Notes: generated by a model from the letters alone, not told the origin. A stretch of DNA of 64,000 bases from Propionimicrobium lymphophilum DSM 4903 (GCF_000423485.1 NZ_KE384026.1:295583-359582); one strand, 5' to 3'. Counted from the first letter of the stretch, positions 49,968 to 59,687 are shown. Numbers and translations are program-made.

Positions 49968-52900
49968 TTAATTAATTTCTGGTAGCTGCGGGCGCTCGAT
50001 TTTTTTCGAAGCAACGTGATAGAAAACTGCGTCAATTCTACCTTCGGGAACACCTGTCATGTCAGACCATGCCGCCCGGTAAAGACTTAGCTGCATCGGT
50101 TCTCCAGGAGAATCAAAAGTCTTCCAGTCGACCACCTGATAATCAAAATCCGGTTCTTCTGAGGGGAAAACCGCGTCGATCCGTCCCCTAATCTGCTGGC
50201 CATTTTTCTTCACTAGGACGAAGCCAGCTTCGATGGCTACTGGAACCCTGTCCGCGTAAGGCCCGTTTTCGAAATCATGTAACAGTTTTTGGAATCGTTG
50301 TTCGGAAAAATCGTTTTCCGAAACAACGAAATCTTCATAATCTTCATCGAACGGTTTTGATAGACCGAATCTTTTTTCTAGCCATTCATGAAACCTGGTT
50401 CCAACCGAAGACATCTTGTTAACTTTTCGCGGCATTGGCCTTGTAATGTCTGCCCAGAATTTTTCAGGATCTTTCTCGTAAAGAATGCTCTGGCTAGCAG
50501 AGATAGATTTCGGCATCACCTTTCGCATTGCTCCTTTTCGATTTTCGAGGGCTTCCTCCAGAAGCATTTTCACGGAATCAGACCAGGAATCAGCGATTAT
50601 TTGTTCATCAAAATTGAGTTGAATCGTTTGATCCTCTTCCCACTCACTTACGGCTAACGCGACTTCCTGCTGCTCTAATGCTTCTGAATCGTCTAATGGA
50701 GGCGGCCAAGCACTCGAGCCTTGATCAGACGAGAGTGGATCTTCTTCAGTTAGTTCAGCGATACTCATCTTGCCTGCTATGGGTTGGCGATCTTCAAATG
50801 ACGTGATGACCTTTTCAAAATACTCAGATGGTTGTTTCGGAGATTTTCCACCGTTCCACTGACTGCATGTAAGCACGAGCCTATTTTTTGCTCTCGATGC
50901 GGCGACGTATGCTAACCGGTCCTCTGAATACATAGTCTTTTGTTTCAACTCATCCGCGAATTCGCCAAGTTCTTCTCGAGATAGACCGTTCAGTTGAGGT
51001 ATCCATTCCGCGTCCCTACGCAGCGGTCCCGGTATCTCGACCGGATTTTTAACCCAGTTATCTGTGACTCTGGAAGAAGGAAAAGTTCCGTCTACAAGGC
51101 GAGGAATGAAAACCACGTCCCATTCAAGGCCCTTAGCCTTGTGCATAGTCAGTAGCTTCACAGAATCTTCTTCAGAGACCGCAGCTTGCTCCAGGCCATC
51201 GCCGTTCTCGATCTCAGAGTTAAGCCATGCAACGAGGCCGCTCAGATTCGATTTCTGATCGTTTAACGCAAACGAGTTAATCTCGTCGGTGAGCTTTCTG
51301 AGCTGCAAGGATTGCGCCTTACTTAATCTGGCTTCCGAAGAAAGTCCCATCTTATTTATGACCCTGCCAACCAGATCTACGACATGCTCATCTTTGTATC
51401 TCAACAAGTAATTAAAGACGCCGAGGAAATTCCTTAACCGCTCGAGCCCTTCTGAAGAAATTTTGTCTCCCGCAGACTCGCTTAGCTCAACTACTCGGTC
51501 CAGAAGACACAGCTCTTTCTTCCTACGACCGAGCTCGGCCAATTCGGCTGGCCCTAGACGCCATCTCAACCCCGTTAGCAAACGAGCAGCAGCAGGATCG
51601 TCGGTTACGTCATTGAGCAGACGCAACATATCTACCAAATCACTGATTCCGGGCAACACCAAAAGTCCGTTTAGACCGACCAGCTCGGTTGGAATCTGTG
51701 CCTGATCCAAGTTCTTAAAGATCTGCGCAACTGAGGAATTGTCTCTGAGCAGAATTGCTATATCACTCCAACTAGCTACTTCCCCTGATTCGTAGCAGTC
51801 CCTGATCTGCTCAACAACCCAAGATGCCTCTTCGGGCCATGAGACAAAGCTGTGGGCTTCTACTACACCCATGACGCGTGGGTCTGATTTGCTCAAAGAC
51901 TCCCCTGAGACATCGGGAGGCGTGAGATAGATGCTTATCTGGTTATTCTCCTCGTCAAATGCCTGCGGAAGGTTTTCTCCTCTAAGCGGTTGCGCATAAG
52001 CGTTAGCGACCTTGAGAATATCGGGCTTACTGCGCCTGTTTACCTGGAGAGTGTAGATAGATGCTGGTTTTCCAGCCACACAAAAATCTTGCGGAAACTT
52101 CAAGATATTACTGGGGGATGCTCCCCGCCACTCATAAATTGCCTGGTACGGATCCCCGACCGCAGTTACTGCATGCCCGCCATGTTGCGGATCAACGAAT
52201 AGGCCAGTTAATAGTTTTGCCTGTGCGCTAGATGTGTCTTGGTATTCATCAAGAAGTACTACTTTGAATGTATCGCGTAGTCTTTTTCCGATCACCGGAG
52301 CTTCTTCTACCATCTTTGCCGCGGTAGCCATCTGATCATAGAACTCTGTTAGCCGTCTATTGGACTTAAGTTCCTGATATTTTTCGGCTAAGCGAAGTAA
52401 TTCCAGTCTCTCTAACGCTGTTGCCTTTGCATCTCTAATATGAGCAAAAACCTTCTTTTGCCTGTTCAACGGCTCCTGGTCAAGCTCTTTGATGAATTCT
52501 TCGGAAAATTCTCGAATCTCTGAATAACTCAATAGATTGGATTCAACATTTTCGGATAAGTTGATCAATCTTTCTATAATCGTCGACGGATTTATCCTCT
52601 TCAAATATTCGAAATCACATGATGAATCATTAACGATTTCAGATGCTGTTAAGAAGCTTTGCCCCCTAGTCAGCAGCCTTGAATCAGAATCTATTCCTGC
52701 GTGGAATCCAAACTCTCTCACCAACCAGGCAGCGAAAGAATCATAAGTCGCGATAAAAGGCTCATTGCTTGCCACTGTCTCCGCAGAATTCTCGAAACCG
52801 GCATTTTTCAAAGATGCGCTGATCCGGTCGCTAAGCTCGGCCGTAGCTTTCCTGGTAAAGGTAAGGCCGAGAACTTCTCCTGGCGCGACTTGCCCAGTGG

Positions 52901-53063
52901 CAACCAGCCAAACGACGCGCGCTGCCATAACTGTGGTTTTCCCGGTGCCCGCTCCAGCAATAATTACGTTAGGGCTCAGGGGTGCCGTTATAGCTTTTAG
53001 CTGTTCATCGCTAAATGGAATGCCTAGGGCTTCGCAGAGTTCGGCTTCACTGACTATTTTCAT
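49968..53063 (-). CDS. adnB: AdnB, helicase-nuclease subunit
   Basis: A 1031-residue SF1A helicase with a C-terminal nuclease, the lead motor of the actinobacterial AdnAB resection enzyme. Walker A is AGAGTGKTTVMAA (about residue 36), motif II LLDEYQDTSSAQA, motif III VGDPYQAIYEWRGA, motif V TMHKAKGLEWDVVFIP and motif VI YVAASRAKNR. The RecB-type nuclease core is YQVVDWKTFDSP (about residue 977). Its start overlaps the adnA stop by ATGA with AAGGAA before it. adnA-adnB-nudC is the conserved actinobacterial order. Confidence 0.95.
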   Translation of the reverse strand: MKIVSEAELCEALGIPFSDEQLKAITAPLSPNVIIAGAGTGKTTVMAARVVWLVATGQVAPGEVLGLTFTRKATAELSDRISASLKNAGFENSAETVASNEPFIATYDSFAAWLVREFGFHAGIDSDSRLLTRGQSFLTASEIVNDSSCDFEYLKRINPSTIIERLINLSENVESNLLSYSEIREFSEEFIKELDQEPLNRQKKVFAHIRDAKATALERLELLRLAEKYQELKSNRRLTEFYDQMATAAKMVEEAPVIGKRLRDTFKVVLLDEYQDTSSAQAKLLTGLFVDPQHGGHAVTAVGDPYQAIYEWRGASPSNILKFPQDFCVAGKPASIYTLQVNRRSKPDILKVANAYAQPLRGENLPQAFDEENNQISIYLTPPDVSGESLSKSDPRVMGVVEAHSFVSWPEEASWVVEQIRDCYESGEVASWSDIAILLRDNSSVAQIFKNLDQAQIPTELVGLNGLLVLPGISDLVDMLRLLNDVTDDPAAARLLTGLRWRLGPAELAELGRRKKELCLLDRVVELSESAGDKISSEGLERLRNFLGVFNYLLRYKDEHVVDLVGRVINKMGLSSEARLSKAQSLQLRKLTDEINSFALNDQKSNLSGLVAWLNSEIENGDGLEQAAVSEEDSVKLLTMHKAKGLEWDVVFIPRLVDGTFPSSRVTDNWVKNPVEIPGPLRRDAEWIPQLNGLSREELGEFADELKQKTMYSEDRLAYVAASRAKNRLVLTCSQWNGGKSPKQPSEYFEKVITSFEDRQPIAGKMSIAELTEEDPLSSDQGSSAWPPPLDDSEALEQQEVALAVSEWEEDQTIQLNFDEQIIADSWSDSVKMLLEEALENRKGAMRKVMPKSISASQSILYEKDPEKFWADITRPMPRKVNKMSSVGTRFHEWLEKRFGLSKPFDEDYEDFVVSENDFSEQRFQKLLHDFENGPYADRVPVAIEAGFVLVKKNGQQIRGRIDAVFPSEEPDFDYQVVDWKTFDSPGEPMQLSLYRAAWSDMTGVPEGRIDAVFYHVASKKIERPQLPEIN

Positions 53064-55981
53064 CGCGATTCCTTCCCTGACATAACCGGGCAATCAACTG
53101 AAAAAACGCATGTCCTGCACAGATCGCATTTGACCGCATCGAAATTGTCTCGCTGGATTATTGACACGGCCTGTTCTAAAAGTTCGTGCACCCACGTTTC
53201 GCTTTCGGTTTGTTGATCTTTCAGTTTTGGACGGGAATCAAGTGATGGCTGAGTTAAGACTTTCGGCAGTGTCCCAGACCTATCTTTATCGCTCAGGTAG
53301 ACAAGGTGGGCATCGGCCAGAGCATTGCTCTGTGCGATATCCTCAAATGCTCCCAGCTTCGCAGCAAGTTGATAAATGCCAAGCTGCACATGAGACTCTG
53401 CTTCTTTTTTGGACGGAACGCTATTTCCAGTCTTGAAATCGATAATCCGAAGATTATTATCACGGTCTTTTTCTAATCTGTCGACGACACCAACTAGCTT
53501 CACTTCTTCACCCGAAACATGGGTCGTGACCTCAAAGCGCTTCTCAGTGCCGACTAACTCAAAATCATCCTCTTCGATCCAGGCTTTTAGACGTTGCACC
53601 ATTAACTGAGCCTTCTGGTACTGAGCATTCGAGTACCATTCAACTTCAGGGGCAATTTTTGGCCAGGTCTCAGAAAGAATTTTTTCAAGACCAGAAAGAT
53701 CCAGATCGTCCGCTTTGGCGGCTAGCTCGTGTATCAGCATTCCCAAGCTGGATGAAAACTCATTACTCGGGTTTGCATTAGCTTTTCTAGTAAGCAGCCA
53801 CCGTCTCGGGCATTTGATCAATACTTCGACATCGCTTCCACTAAGCCGAATGGGGGCACCTTTTTTGAAAACACACCGATCCTGACCAGATATGGGCAGT
53901 ATTCCCCACCAATTCTGGGGATCAGCAACCTCAACAAGCGGATTCCCGAAACTATCTTTTGCGTCTTTTAGTTCAACGAGCTTCGAGATAGCCACCTTTC
54001 TCAGACCTTCGGATATTGATCTATCGCTCACCGCGGTTCTGAGAAGGGCAACCATGCCGGGCAGACTATTCACTTCTTCGGCCTTGTGACGCTCCACATC
54101 AACGCCCAGTTCGTACAAAAATCTTGATTCTTTAGCGCCTGAACCGTCATCTCCGTTTGCAGCCACAAGATAAAGCTGTTCGCTTGCTCTAGTAATCGAT
54201 AAGAGGTAGGCCCTGCGCTCAGCAGCAACTTGCTCTGCCGCGCTCATCGCGTCATCGAAAATTTTGACTTGCGGCGCAGTCCTCGGCCACTGGCCGTCTT
54301 GCAGCCCAGTTACTACCACCAAACGCCATTGACGGCCGACAGCCCTGTGTGTGGTCAACACGGAAACGCCTTCCCTGGCATGATCGGATTCGCGAGTGGT
54401 ATCGGCGGCGATCTGCTGACTATCTAACTCGTCCAAAAATTGTGAAACTGCCTTTTCACCGCTCAAATGCGATCTTTCGGCAAGATCGAAAAGAGCGATT
54501 ACTGCGTCTAAGTCTCGATTAGCCCGTTGAGAATCTTCGTCGTTACGAAGAGCAGCAGATCTTAGCTGAATCGGCCAATCAGTATGAGTCCAAATTCGCC
54601 ACAAAAGGTTTGACAGATCTTGGCCTTCTTCGATCATTTTCGCCAATTGGGAAAGCAGTTCGTCAACAGGAGTCACCTGCTTTGAGAAGTCCTCTTCCTG
54701 ACGCAAAAGTTTTCGTGCCTCAATCGTGTCGACCGAACCGATCGGACTGGTTAAGAGCCAGAAACGATCTTCATCTCGAAGTTTCTGCCCACGCATCAGA
54801 TCCAAGGCCAGACGTAGGGAGAAAATAAGTGGACGAACCGCTAATTCTTGGCCAAGAGCCAGTTCGTCTCCCCTAGCAATAACCGGTATCCCAGCTGAAG
54901 TGAAGGCTCGAGAAAGACGACTGATTTCTGATCGCCCTTCCCTGATGATCACAGCCATTTCGTCCCAAGCAATCCCGTTTTTCGCATGCGCCTGTCTTAA
55001 GATTCCGGCAATTTCGTCGTATATGAAATTTTCATTATCAATTGTTATGGCTCGCACAACGCCGGAATCATCTTTTTCTGAAACGACATAGTCACTAGGT
55101 CGGACCCCGCCACGATAAGGCAATTTTGCTGCGACGCTTTTCGCAGCCAGGGCGATCTTCGAATCAGAACGAAAATTCTTCACCAATTCGATTCTTTTAA
55201 AGTCGCTACTGAAAATTTTCCCGAAATCGCTGATGGCCCTGGGATAGGCGCCGCGAAACCCGAAAACACTCGTATCTGGATTAGCGAATGCGATTATCTG
55301 TGAACCGGCAGCGTGTAAATCGGATAACAGCCTGATTTGGGATTCGTCCAATTCGGAGAAATCGTCTACGAAGACGGCAGATATCTCCCCCGCCAGAATC
55401 TGGGCTGCACCATCAGCAAGAATCAGCCGGACACGGTGAATAAGTTCTGAGTAATCAAGCGCGCCCTCGCTATCGAGCACATCAAGATACTCGGAGAAAA
55501 ATCTGCCTACGCTTCGATCAAGTTCGCTCCCTGCCATTAGATCCTCGGGGTCGAGGCCGCGATGCCGAAGCTCAGAGAGTTTATCTCGTAATTGCCTGGT
55601 GAACGTCTTAGTTTTAACACCGGGTCTTAGCCACTGTGGCCAGTTTTCGATAGGAAAGTTGGCCAACAGCTCGCGAAGTCTGAATTCTTGCTGTGGAGCA
55701 GTAAGCATCACGGGGACTTTATCCGACTCTGGCGTGAATCTTTCAAGCACACTTCTTGCCCAAGCATGCATAGTCATGATTTTCGGACTGCCTTGGGTCC
55801 GACCTATCTTGTCCAAGATTTGAGTCCGTAGTTCCTGAGCAAGCGACCTTGATGCGGCAAAGATCAGAAGATTGGTGAGCCCTTCTCCGGATATAACACG
55901 CGTAGAAACACCATCTATCAGCATCGTAGTCTTACCGCTGCCTGCCGCCCCTACAACCAAGGTCGCCTTTGAAAACTGCAT
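53060..55981 (-). CDS. adnA: AdnA, helicase-nuclease subunit with Fe-S nuclease domain
   Basis: A 973-residue partner of AdnB. It keeps a Walker A (VGAAGSGKTTML, about residues 11-22) and degenerate helicase motifs (VFVDDFSELD in place of DExxQ). The C-terminal nuclease core is LRIIDFKTGNSVP (about residue 847). An AddB-type Fe-S cluster is expected from CPRRWLL plus CDLCRTCVFSVDC at the C-terminus. Two starts are possible: ATG 55981, or an in-frame TTG at 55993; neither has a clear ribosome site. It is divergent from the cold-shock gene. Confidence 0.93.
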   Translation of the reverse strand: MQFSKATLVVGAAGSGKTTMLIDGVSTRVISGEGLTNLLIFAASRSLAQELRTQILDKIGRTQGSPKIMTMHAWARSVLERFTPESDKVPVMLTAPQQEFRLRELLANFPIENWPQWLRPGVKTKTFTRQLRDKLSELRHRGLDPEDLMAGSELDRSVGRFFSEYLDVLDSEGALDYSELIHRVRLILADGAAQILAGEISAVFVDDFSELDESQIRLLSDLHAAGSQIIAFANPDTSVFGFRGAYPRAISDFGKIFSSDFKRIELVKNFRSDSKIALAAKSVAAKLPYRGGVRPSDYVVSEKDDSGVVRAITIDNENFIYDEIAGILRQAHAKNGIAWDEMAVIIREGRSEISRLSRAFTSAGIPVIARGDELALGQELAVRPLIFSLRLALDLMRGQKLRDEDRFWLLTSPIGSVDTIEARKLLRQEEDFSKQVTPVDELLSQLAKMIEEGQDLSNLLWRIWTHTDWPIQLRSAALRNDEDSQRANRDLDAVIALFDLAERSHLSGEKAVSQFLDELDSQQIAADTTRESDHAREGVSVLTTHRAVGRQWRLVVVTGLQDGQWPRTAPQVKIFDDAMSAAEQVAAERRAYLLSITRASEQLYLVAANGDDGSGAKESRFLYELGVDVERHKAEEVNSLPGMVALLRTAVSDRSISEGLRKVAISKLVELKDAKDSFGNPLVEVADPQNWWGILPISGQDRCVFKKGAPIRLSGSDVEVLIKCPRRWLLTRKANANPSNEFSSSLGMLIHELAAKADDLDLSGLEKILSETWPKIAPEVEWYSNAQYQKAQLMVQRLKAWIEEDDFELVGTEKRFEVTTHVSGEEVKLVGVVDRLEKDRDNNLRIIDFKTGNSVPSKKEAESHVQLGIYQLAAKLGAFEDIAQSNALADAHLVYLSDKDRSGTLPKVLTQPSLDSRPKLKDQQTESETWVHELLEQAVSIIQRDNFDAVKCDLCRTCVFSVDCPVMSGKESR

Positions 55982-56102
55982 AGTTTCATTCAATCAGGTC
56001 GCACTGACATTTTTAACGACCACTTAGGCCTCCCCAGTTAGGTTGAGGCAACCAAGTCACATAAGATTAAAGCGCCAACGACACTATTGAATGGAGAAAG
56101 TC

Positions 56103-56309
56103 ATGGCTAACGGAATCGTTAAGTGGTTCAATGCAGACAAAGGTTTCGGTTTTATCAGCGTGGAGGGCTCCTCAGAAGATGTATTCGTACACTTCAGCGC
56201 GATTGAGGCGGACGGGTTCCGCAAACTAGATGAAGGACAGAAGGTAGAATTCGATATCGTCAGCGGCCCAAAGGGGAACCAGGCTGATCACGTAAAAATT
56301 GTAGATTAA
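56103..56309 (+). CDS. Cold-shock domain protein (CspA family)
   Basis: A 68-residue single-stranded nucleic acid binding protein. The RNA-binding motifs KGFGFI and VFVHF and the opening [11 protein letters not shown] are textbook CspA. It acts as an RNA chaperone in the cytoplasm. GGAGAAAG lies before ATG 56103; the in-frame ATG 12 nt upstream has no site. TAAGAT at 56062-56067 is a likely -10, leaving a 5' leader of about 30 nt. Confidence 0.96.
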   Translation: MANGIVKWFNADKGFGFISVEGSSEDVFVHFSAIEADGFRKLDEGQKVEFDIVSGPKGNQADHVKIVD

Positions 56310-56353
56310 TAACCACGCTGACCTTATTGGGTTTTTCTACTTGCATGATCTTG

Positions 56354-56359
56354 TAGATT
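56354..56359 (+). promoter_or_regulatory. Candidate -10 (TAGATT) of the leaderless DUF3107 gene
   Basis: TAGATT ends 7 nt before GTG at 56367, with no Shine-Dalgarno. Confidence 0.5.
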
Positions 56360-56366
56360 TGAACTC

Positions 56367-56588
56367 GTGGATATCAAAATTGGCGTAACTCAAATTGCTC
56401 GAGAGCTAGAAATAGAAACTGAGTTGACCTCCGAGCAGATCATCGAAAAGATTCAGGAATCTCGCAACAGCGGCAACCCGTTAGTCCTTGATGGATCTAA
56501 CGGCAGGCGGCTGGTCGTTCCGGTAGAAAAAATCGGATACATAGACATGGGTGCCCAGAATCAACGCCCGGTAGGTTTCGGCGTTTAA
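56367..56588 (+). CDS. DUF3107 family protein
   Basis: A 73-residue protein of the actinobacterial DUF3107 family (mycobacterial TB9.4/Rv3208A group, from memory), of unknown function. The opening DIKIGVTQIARELEIET and the closing VEKIGYIDMGAQNQRPVGFG are characteristic. It begins with GTG on a predicted leaderless transcript and ends before an intrinsic terminator that lies within the convergent ferritin-like gene. Confidence 0.9.
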   Translation: MDIKIGVTQIARELEIETELTSEQIIEKIQESRNSGNPLVLDGSNGRRLVVPVEKIGYIDMGAQNQRPVGFGV

Positions 56589-56600
56589 AAATTTAATAGA

Positions 56601-57230
56601 TTAGGCCCGCAACCCAAGATGCCTCATCCTGGAGCGGGCTTTTTCTAACAGTTGATCCATCAGATTACTCACGCCAGCAATGTCGGCTAAACCATCGTCC
56701 TTAGTTCCACTAAGGATGTTGCTTAGCTCCTGATCGGCAGCAGCGAGGCTCTGTACGGTCAGAGTTAGTTCCGAGATAACTCGACGGCCGTACAACGACA
56801 AAACGTCAACCGCTCCTTCGTCGTCGAGAGAACTAACTACCTTCGAACTAGCGAAATCGTGGCTACGCCAAAGTTGCGTGCTAACTTTCAAGGCATCTTT
56901 GTCTTTGTTGGATAAATTTTGCTCAACGGCTTTCACCAGATCCGCCATAAATCCGACGACCAGGCACACCCTCAGCATTGCCTCGACATCATCCTTAGGA
57001 TCTGTGAGCCTACCGAACTCATTTATAGGACCAGCTATCGGTTCAAACCTCGCCTTCATGGTTTTTAACGTGCCCGCGTGTTCAGCGAATCGAGCGAAGT
57101 GTCCTGCACCGAGAGTGTTCAGTCGGAGCCTATCCTCTAGTTCGCCTGCCCTTGCAGCACGAGAAACTAGTTCTTCGTGCAGACAAAGATTGGCGTAGGA
57201 CATCAGGCTCACCAGTTTGTTTTCGCTCAC
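56601..57230 (-). CDS. Ferritin-like fold protein
   Basis: A 209-residue helical protein of the actinobacterial ferritin-like group seen next to DUF3107 and RhlE (Rv3210c in mycobacteria, as I recall). Recognisable parts are LNTLGAGHFARFAEH, FEPIAGPINEFGRLTDPKDD and LRVCLVVGFMADLVKAVEQN. Few of the Glu/His residues expected of a di-iron site are obvious, so metal binding is uncertain. The GTG start is 7 nt after TAAACT, so it is probably leaderless. It is convergent with DUF3107 and divergent from the DEAD-box gene. Confidence 0.75.
   Translation of the reverse strand: MSENKLVSLMSYANLCLHEELVSRAARAGELEDRLRLNTLGAGHFARFAEHAGTLKTMKARFEPIAGPINEFGRLTDPKDDVEAMLRVCLVVGFMADLVKAVEQNLSNKDKDALKVSTQLWRSHDFASSKVVSSLDDEGAVDVLSLYGRRVISELTLTVQSLAAADQELSNILSGTKDDGLADIAGVSNLMDQLLEKARSRMRHLGLRA
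56605..56645 (+). terminator. Terminator of DUF3107, inside the convergent gene
   Basis: Arms 56605-56610 and 56634-56639 (GCCCGC/GCGGGC) are followed by TTTTTT. It lies within the last codons of the ferritin-like gene on the other strand. Confidence 0.55.
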
Positions 57231-57237
57231 AGATAAA

Positions 57238-57243
57238 AGTTTA
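57238..57243 (-). promoter_or_regulatory. Candidate -10 (TAAACT) of the leaderless ferritin-like gene
   Basis: TAAACT on the minus strand ends 7 nt before the GTG start. Confidence 0.45.
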
Positions 57244-57320
57244 ACGGGAAAATGAGCGTATTTACCGAGGCGCGCAGACAGCGGTTAGGCATGTTATAGG
57301 AAGTATCTGAAGTTTACGAG

Positions 57321-57326
57321 TAGCAT
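57321..57326 (+). promoter_or_regulatory. Candidate -10 (TAGCAT) of the DEAD-box gene
   Basis: TAGCAT ends 8 nt before ATG 57335 and 5 nt before GTG 57332. The first spacing is more usual for a leaderless start. Confidence 0.4.
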
Positions 57327-57334
57327 CGTTAGTG

Positions 57335-58708
57335 ATGAATGAAAGCAAAACTACTAAAGAATATGAGGACAAAGACTCGAAGACCTTCGCTTCTTTGGGC
57401 ATCAATCCTCTCCTTTGCGAGGCTCTTGCAGAGCAAAACATTAATGAACCCTTCCCGATTCAGGAAATGGCCATTCCGATCGCTCTTAGCGGTTCCGACC
57501 TGATTGGTCAGGCACGGACCGGAACGGGTAAGACTCTCGCCTTCGGGCTACCGTTGCTGCAGCGAATTATTCTTCCAGGCAATGAAGGCTTCGATGAGTT
57601 CGAGCATTACGGTAAGCCGCAGGCTTTAGTCATGGCCCCCACCCGCGAGCTTGCACAGCAGGTCTCTGGAGATCTTAGTTCTGCAGCTCGAAAGACCGGA
57701 GCCAAGTTCGTGACTATCTACGGTGGCGTTTCATACGATGAGCAACTAGCCCAGCTTAAAAAAGGTGTAGACGTCGTAGTGGGCACTCCCGGACGACTAC
57801 TTGACCTGGCTAACCAGCGGGCGCTCGATTTATCGCACGTGCGAATTCTCGTGTTAGACGAGGCAGACGAGATGCTCGATCTAGGGTTCTTGCCCGACGT
57901 CGAGAACCTGACAGACCGAACTCCCAACGATAGGCAGTCGCTTCTTTTCTCTGCGACGATGCCCGCCGCAATCATGGCTCTGGTCCGTTCCAGACTGCAT
58001 AATCCGGTACACATCCGCGCTGAGGGACAAGACGCACAGGCGACCGTGCCCGACATCAAACAGCTGATTTATCAGGCGCACGAACTAGATAAGCCAGAGA
58101 TGATTGGCAAAATGCTCCAGGCCCCGAACGTCGGCAAAGTGATGATTTTCACTCACACCAAGCGTTCGGCGCAGAGGCTGACCGACGAATTAGTTGATAG
58201 AGGCTTCAACGCCCGTACGATCCACGGGGACCTTAACCAGTCACAGCGTGAACGTACCCTTAAGAAGTTCCGCAACAACCAGACGAAGATCCTTGTTTGC
58301 ACAGATGTTGCAGCCCGCGGAATCGACGTCAGTGATGTCACTCACGTTGTCAACTTTGAGGTTCCGGACGACGCAAAGGAATACGTCCACAGGATTGGTC
58401 GCACCGGACGCGCTGGCGCATCCGGCTTCGCAGTGACACTTGTCGATTGGCAGGACGTGACTCGCTGGAACGTAATCAACAAATCTCTGGGAATGGATCT
58501 TGCAGACCCTCCCGAGACTTACTCGACCAGCGAAAACTTCTTGAACGACCTGCAGATCCCCAAGGGCACCAAGGGACGCCTCAAGAAGTCATCCGATGAG
58601 GACGACAAGAAGCCGGCTGAGAAGAAGACTCGGAACGCCAAGCCGCGCCCCAAGAGGACGCGGCGGCGTACCAAGAACGGAAAAGTTGTTCGCGAACGAA
58701 GCAACTAA
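57335..58708 (+). CDS. DEAD-box RNA helicase (RhlE-like)
   Basis: A 457-residue ATP-dependent RNA helicase with all motifs: Q motif FPIQEMAIPI, I ARTGTGKT, Ia PTRELAQQ, II VLDEADEMLD, III FSATMP, IV MIFTHTKRSAQRL, V TDVAARGIDV and VI HRIGRTGRAG. A basic tail rich in Lys/Arg follows from about residue 410 and should bind RNA. It remodels structured RNA in ribosome assembly or decay. The position after the ferritin-like gene equals mycobacterial RhlE (Rv3211). The last 4 nt overlap the convergent ddh gene. Confidence 0.94.
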   Translation: MNESKTTKEYEDKDSKTFASLGINPLLCEALAEQNINEPFPIQEMAIPIALSGSDLIGQARTGTGKTLAFGLPLLQRIILPGNEGFDEFEHYGKPQALVMAPTRELAQQVSGDLSSAARKTGAKFVTIYGGVSYDEQLAQLKKGVDVVVGTPGRLLDLANQRALDLSHVRILVLDEADEMLDLGFLPDVENLTDRTPNDRQSLLFSATMPAAIMALVRSRLHNPVHIRAEGQDAQATVPDIKQLIYQAHELDKPEMIGKMLQAPNVGKVMIFTHTKRSAQRLTDELVDRGFNARTIHGDLNQSQRERTLKKFRNNQTKILVCTDVAARGIDVSDVTHVVNFEVPDDAKEYVHRIGRTGRAGASGFAVTLVDWQDVTRWNVINKSLGMDLADPPETYSTSENFLNDLQIPKGTKGRLKKSSDEDDKKPAEKKTRNAKPRPKRTRRRTKNGKVVRERSN

Positions 58709-59667
58709 ACGTTTTTAGAAATCAATTCGCTAAGCGGTGCTGGGTGGATCAAGTAAGGAGCCACCTCCAGCACCGTTTTCGCACCACTGACACCCTGCAC
58801 TTTCATCCGTACCGCGGCACGTCCGTATGCAACAGCAACAGCGGCGGTGAAGTCGGCGTTTTTTTCAAGCTTCAGGCTGTACTCGATGGTGTCTTGGGTG
58901 CCGTTTGCCTGGCCAGTCGTGATCACATATCCGCCGTGTGGCATCCCTGCGTGATCTCGGTCGAACTCTTCAGAAGAGATGAAATTGATCTCTACCTCGT
59001 AGCCAACGAAATAATCGGGCATCTCCCTGATCTCTTTTTCGATGCGGGCGTGTTCGCTCTCATCAGCAACAACGAAACATTGACGCTTGTGAGCCTGCTG
59101 ACCAGTCAAACCTTGAGCGTTGCCCTGGCGAGCCTTATCTAACGCGCCCTCGTCCGGCAAAGTGTACTGGACTGCTTTCTGCACCCCGTCGATCCGACGC
59201 AATGCGTCAGAGTGTCCCTGAGATACCCCCGGCCCCCAGAAGGTGTGCTGATCGGAGTTCGGCAATACTGCCGAGGCGTATACCCTATTCAGGCTAAACA
59301 TGCCCGGGTCCCAGCCGGTGGAGACGATAGAAACGTTGCCAGAGGCCTTTGCTATCTCGTCCATCTGCTCGTAGTGCTTAGCTACATAGTGGTGATTATC
59401 GTACGTGTCTACGGTGCAGGCCAGCCTTGCGAATTTCTCAGACATTTCCGGAATATCAGTAGCGCTTCCAAGGCATAGGTAAAAGACGTCAATATTTTCG
59501 GAATGTTTCTCCACGTCGGCTACATTGAAAACAGGGCTACCGGTATCAAGGCTGTCGCGTCGGGAGAAAATTCCGTAGAGGTCAATGTCAGAACTCGAGG
59601 CAATAACTTTCTCAGCGCTCTTTCCGAGATTTCCGTACCCTACGATTGCTGCAGATATCTTTCTCAT
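58705..59667 (-). CDS. ddh: meso-Diaminopimelate D-dehydrogenase
   Basis: A 320-residue NADPH-dependent enzyme that converts tetrahydrodipicolinate to meso-diaminopimelate in one step, as in Corynebacterium. The nucleotide motif is VGYGNLGKSAEK, followed by the signature ACTVDTYDNHHYVAKH, VSTGWDPGMFSLNR and TFWGPGVSQGHSDALRRIDG, written in parts: TFWGPGVSQGHSD then ALRRIDG. Length equals that of known Ddh. ATG 59667 with GAGAGG before it is preferred to an extension of 8 codons. It follows the MFS gene by 20 bp, so it is likely in one operon with panE and the transporter. Confidence 0.94.
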   Translation of the reverse strand: MRKISAAIVGYGNLGKSAEKVIASSSDIDLYGIFSRRDSLDTGSPVFNVADVEKHSENIDVFYLCLGSATDIPEMSEKFARLACTVDTYDNHHYVAKHYEQMDEIAKASGNVSIVSTGWDPGMFSLNRVYASAVLPNSDQHTFWGPGVSQGHSDALRRIDGVQKAVQYTLPDEGALDKARQGNAQGLTGQQAHKRQCFVVADESEHARIEKEIREMPDYFVGYEVEINFISSEEFDRDHAGMPHGGYVITTGQANGTQDTIEYSLKLEKNADFTAAVAVAYGRAAVRMKVQGVSGAKTVLEVAPYLIHPAPLSELISKNV

Positions 59668-59687
59668 CAGATGTCCTCTCAAAAAAA

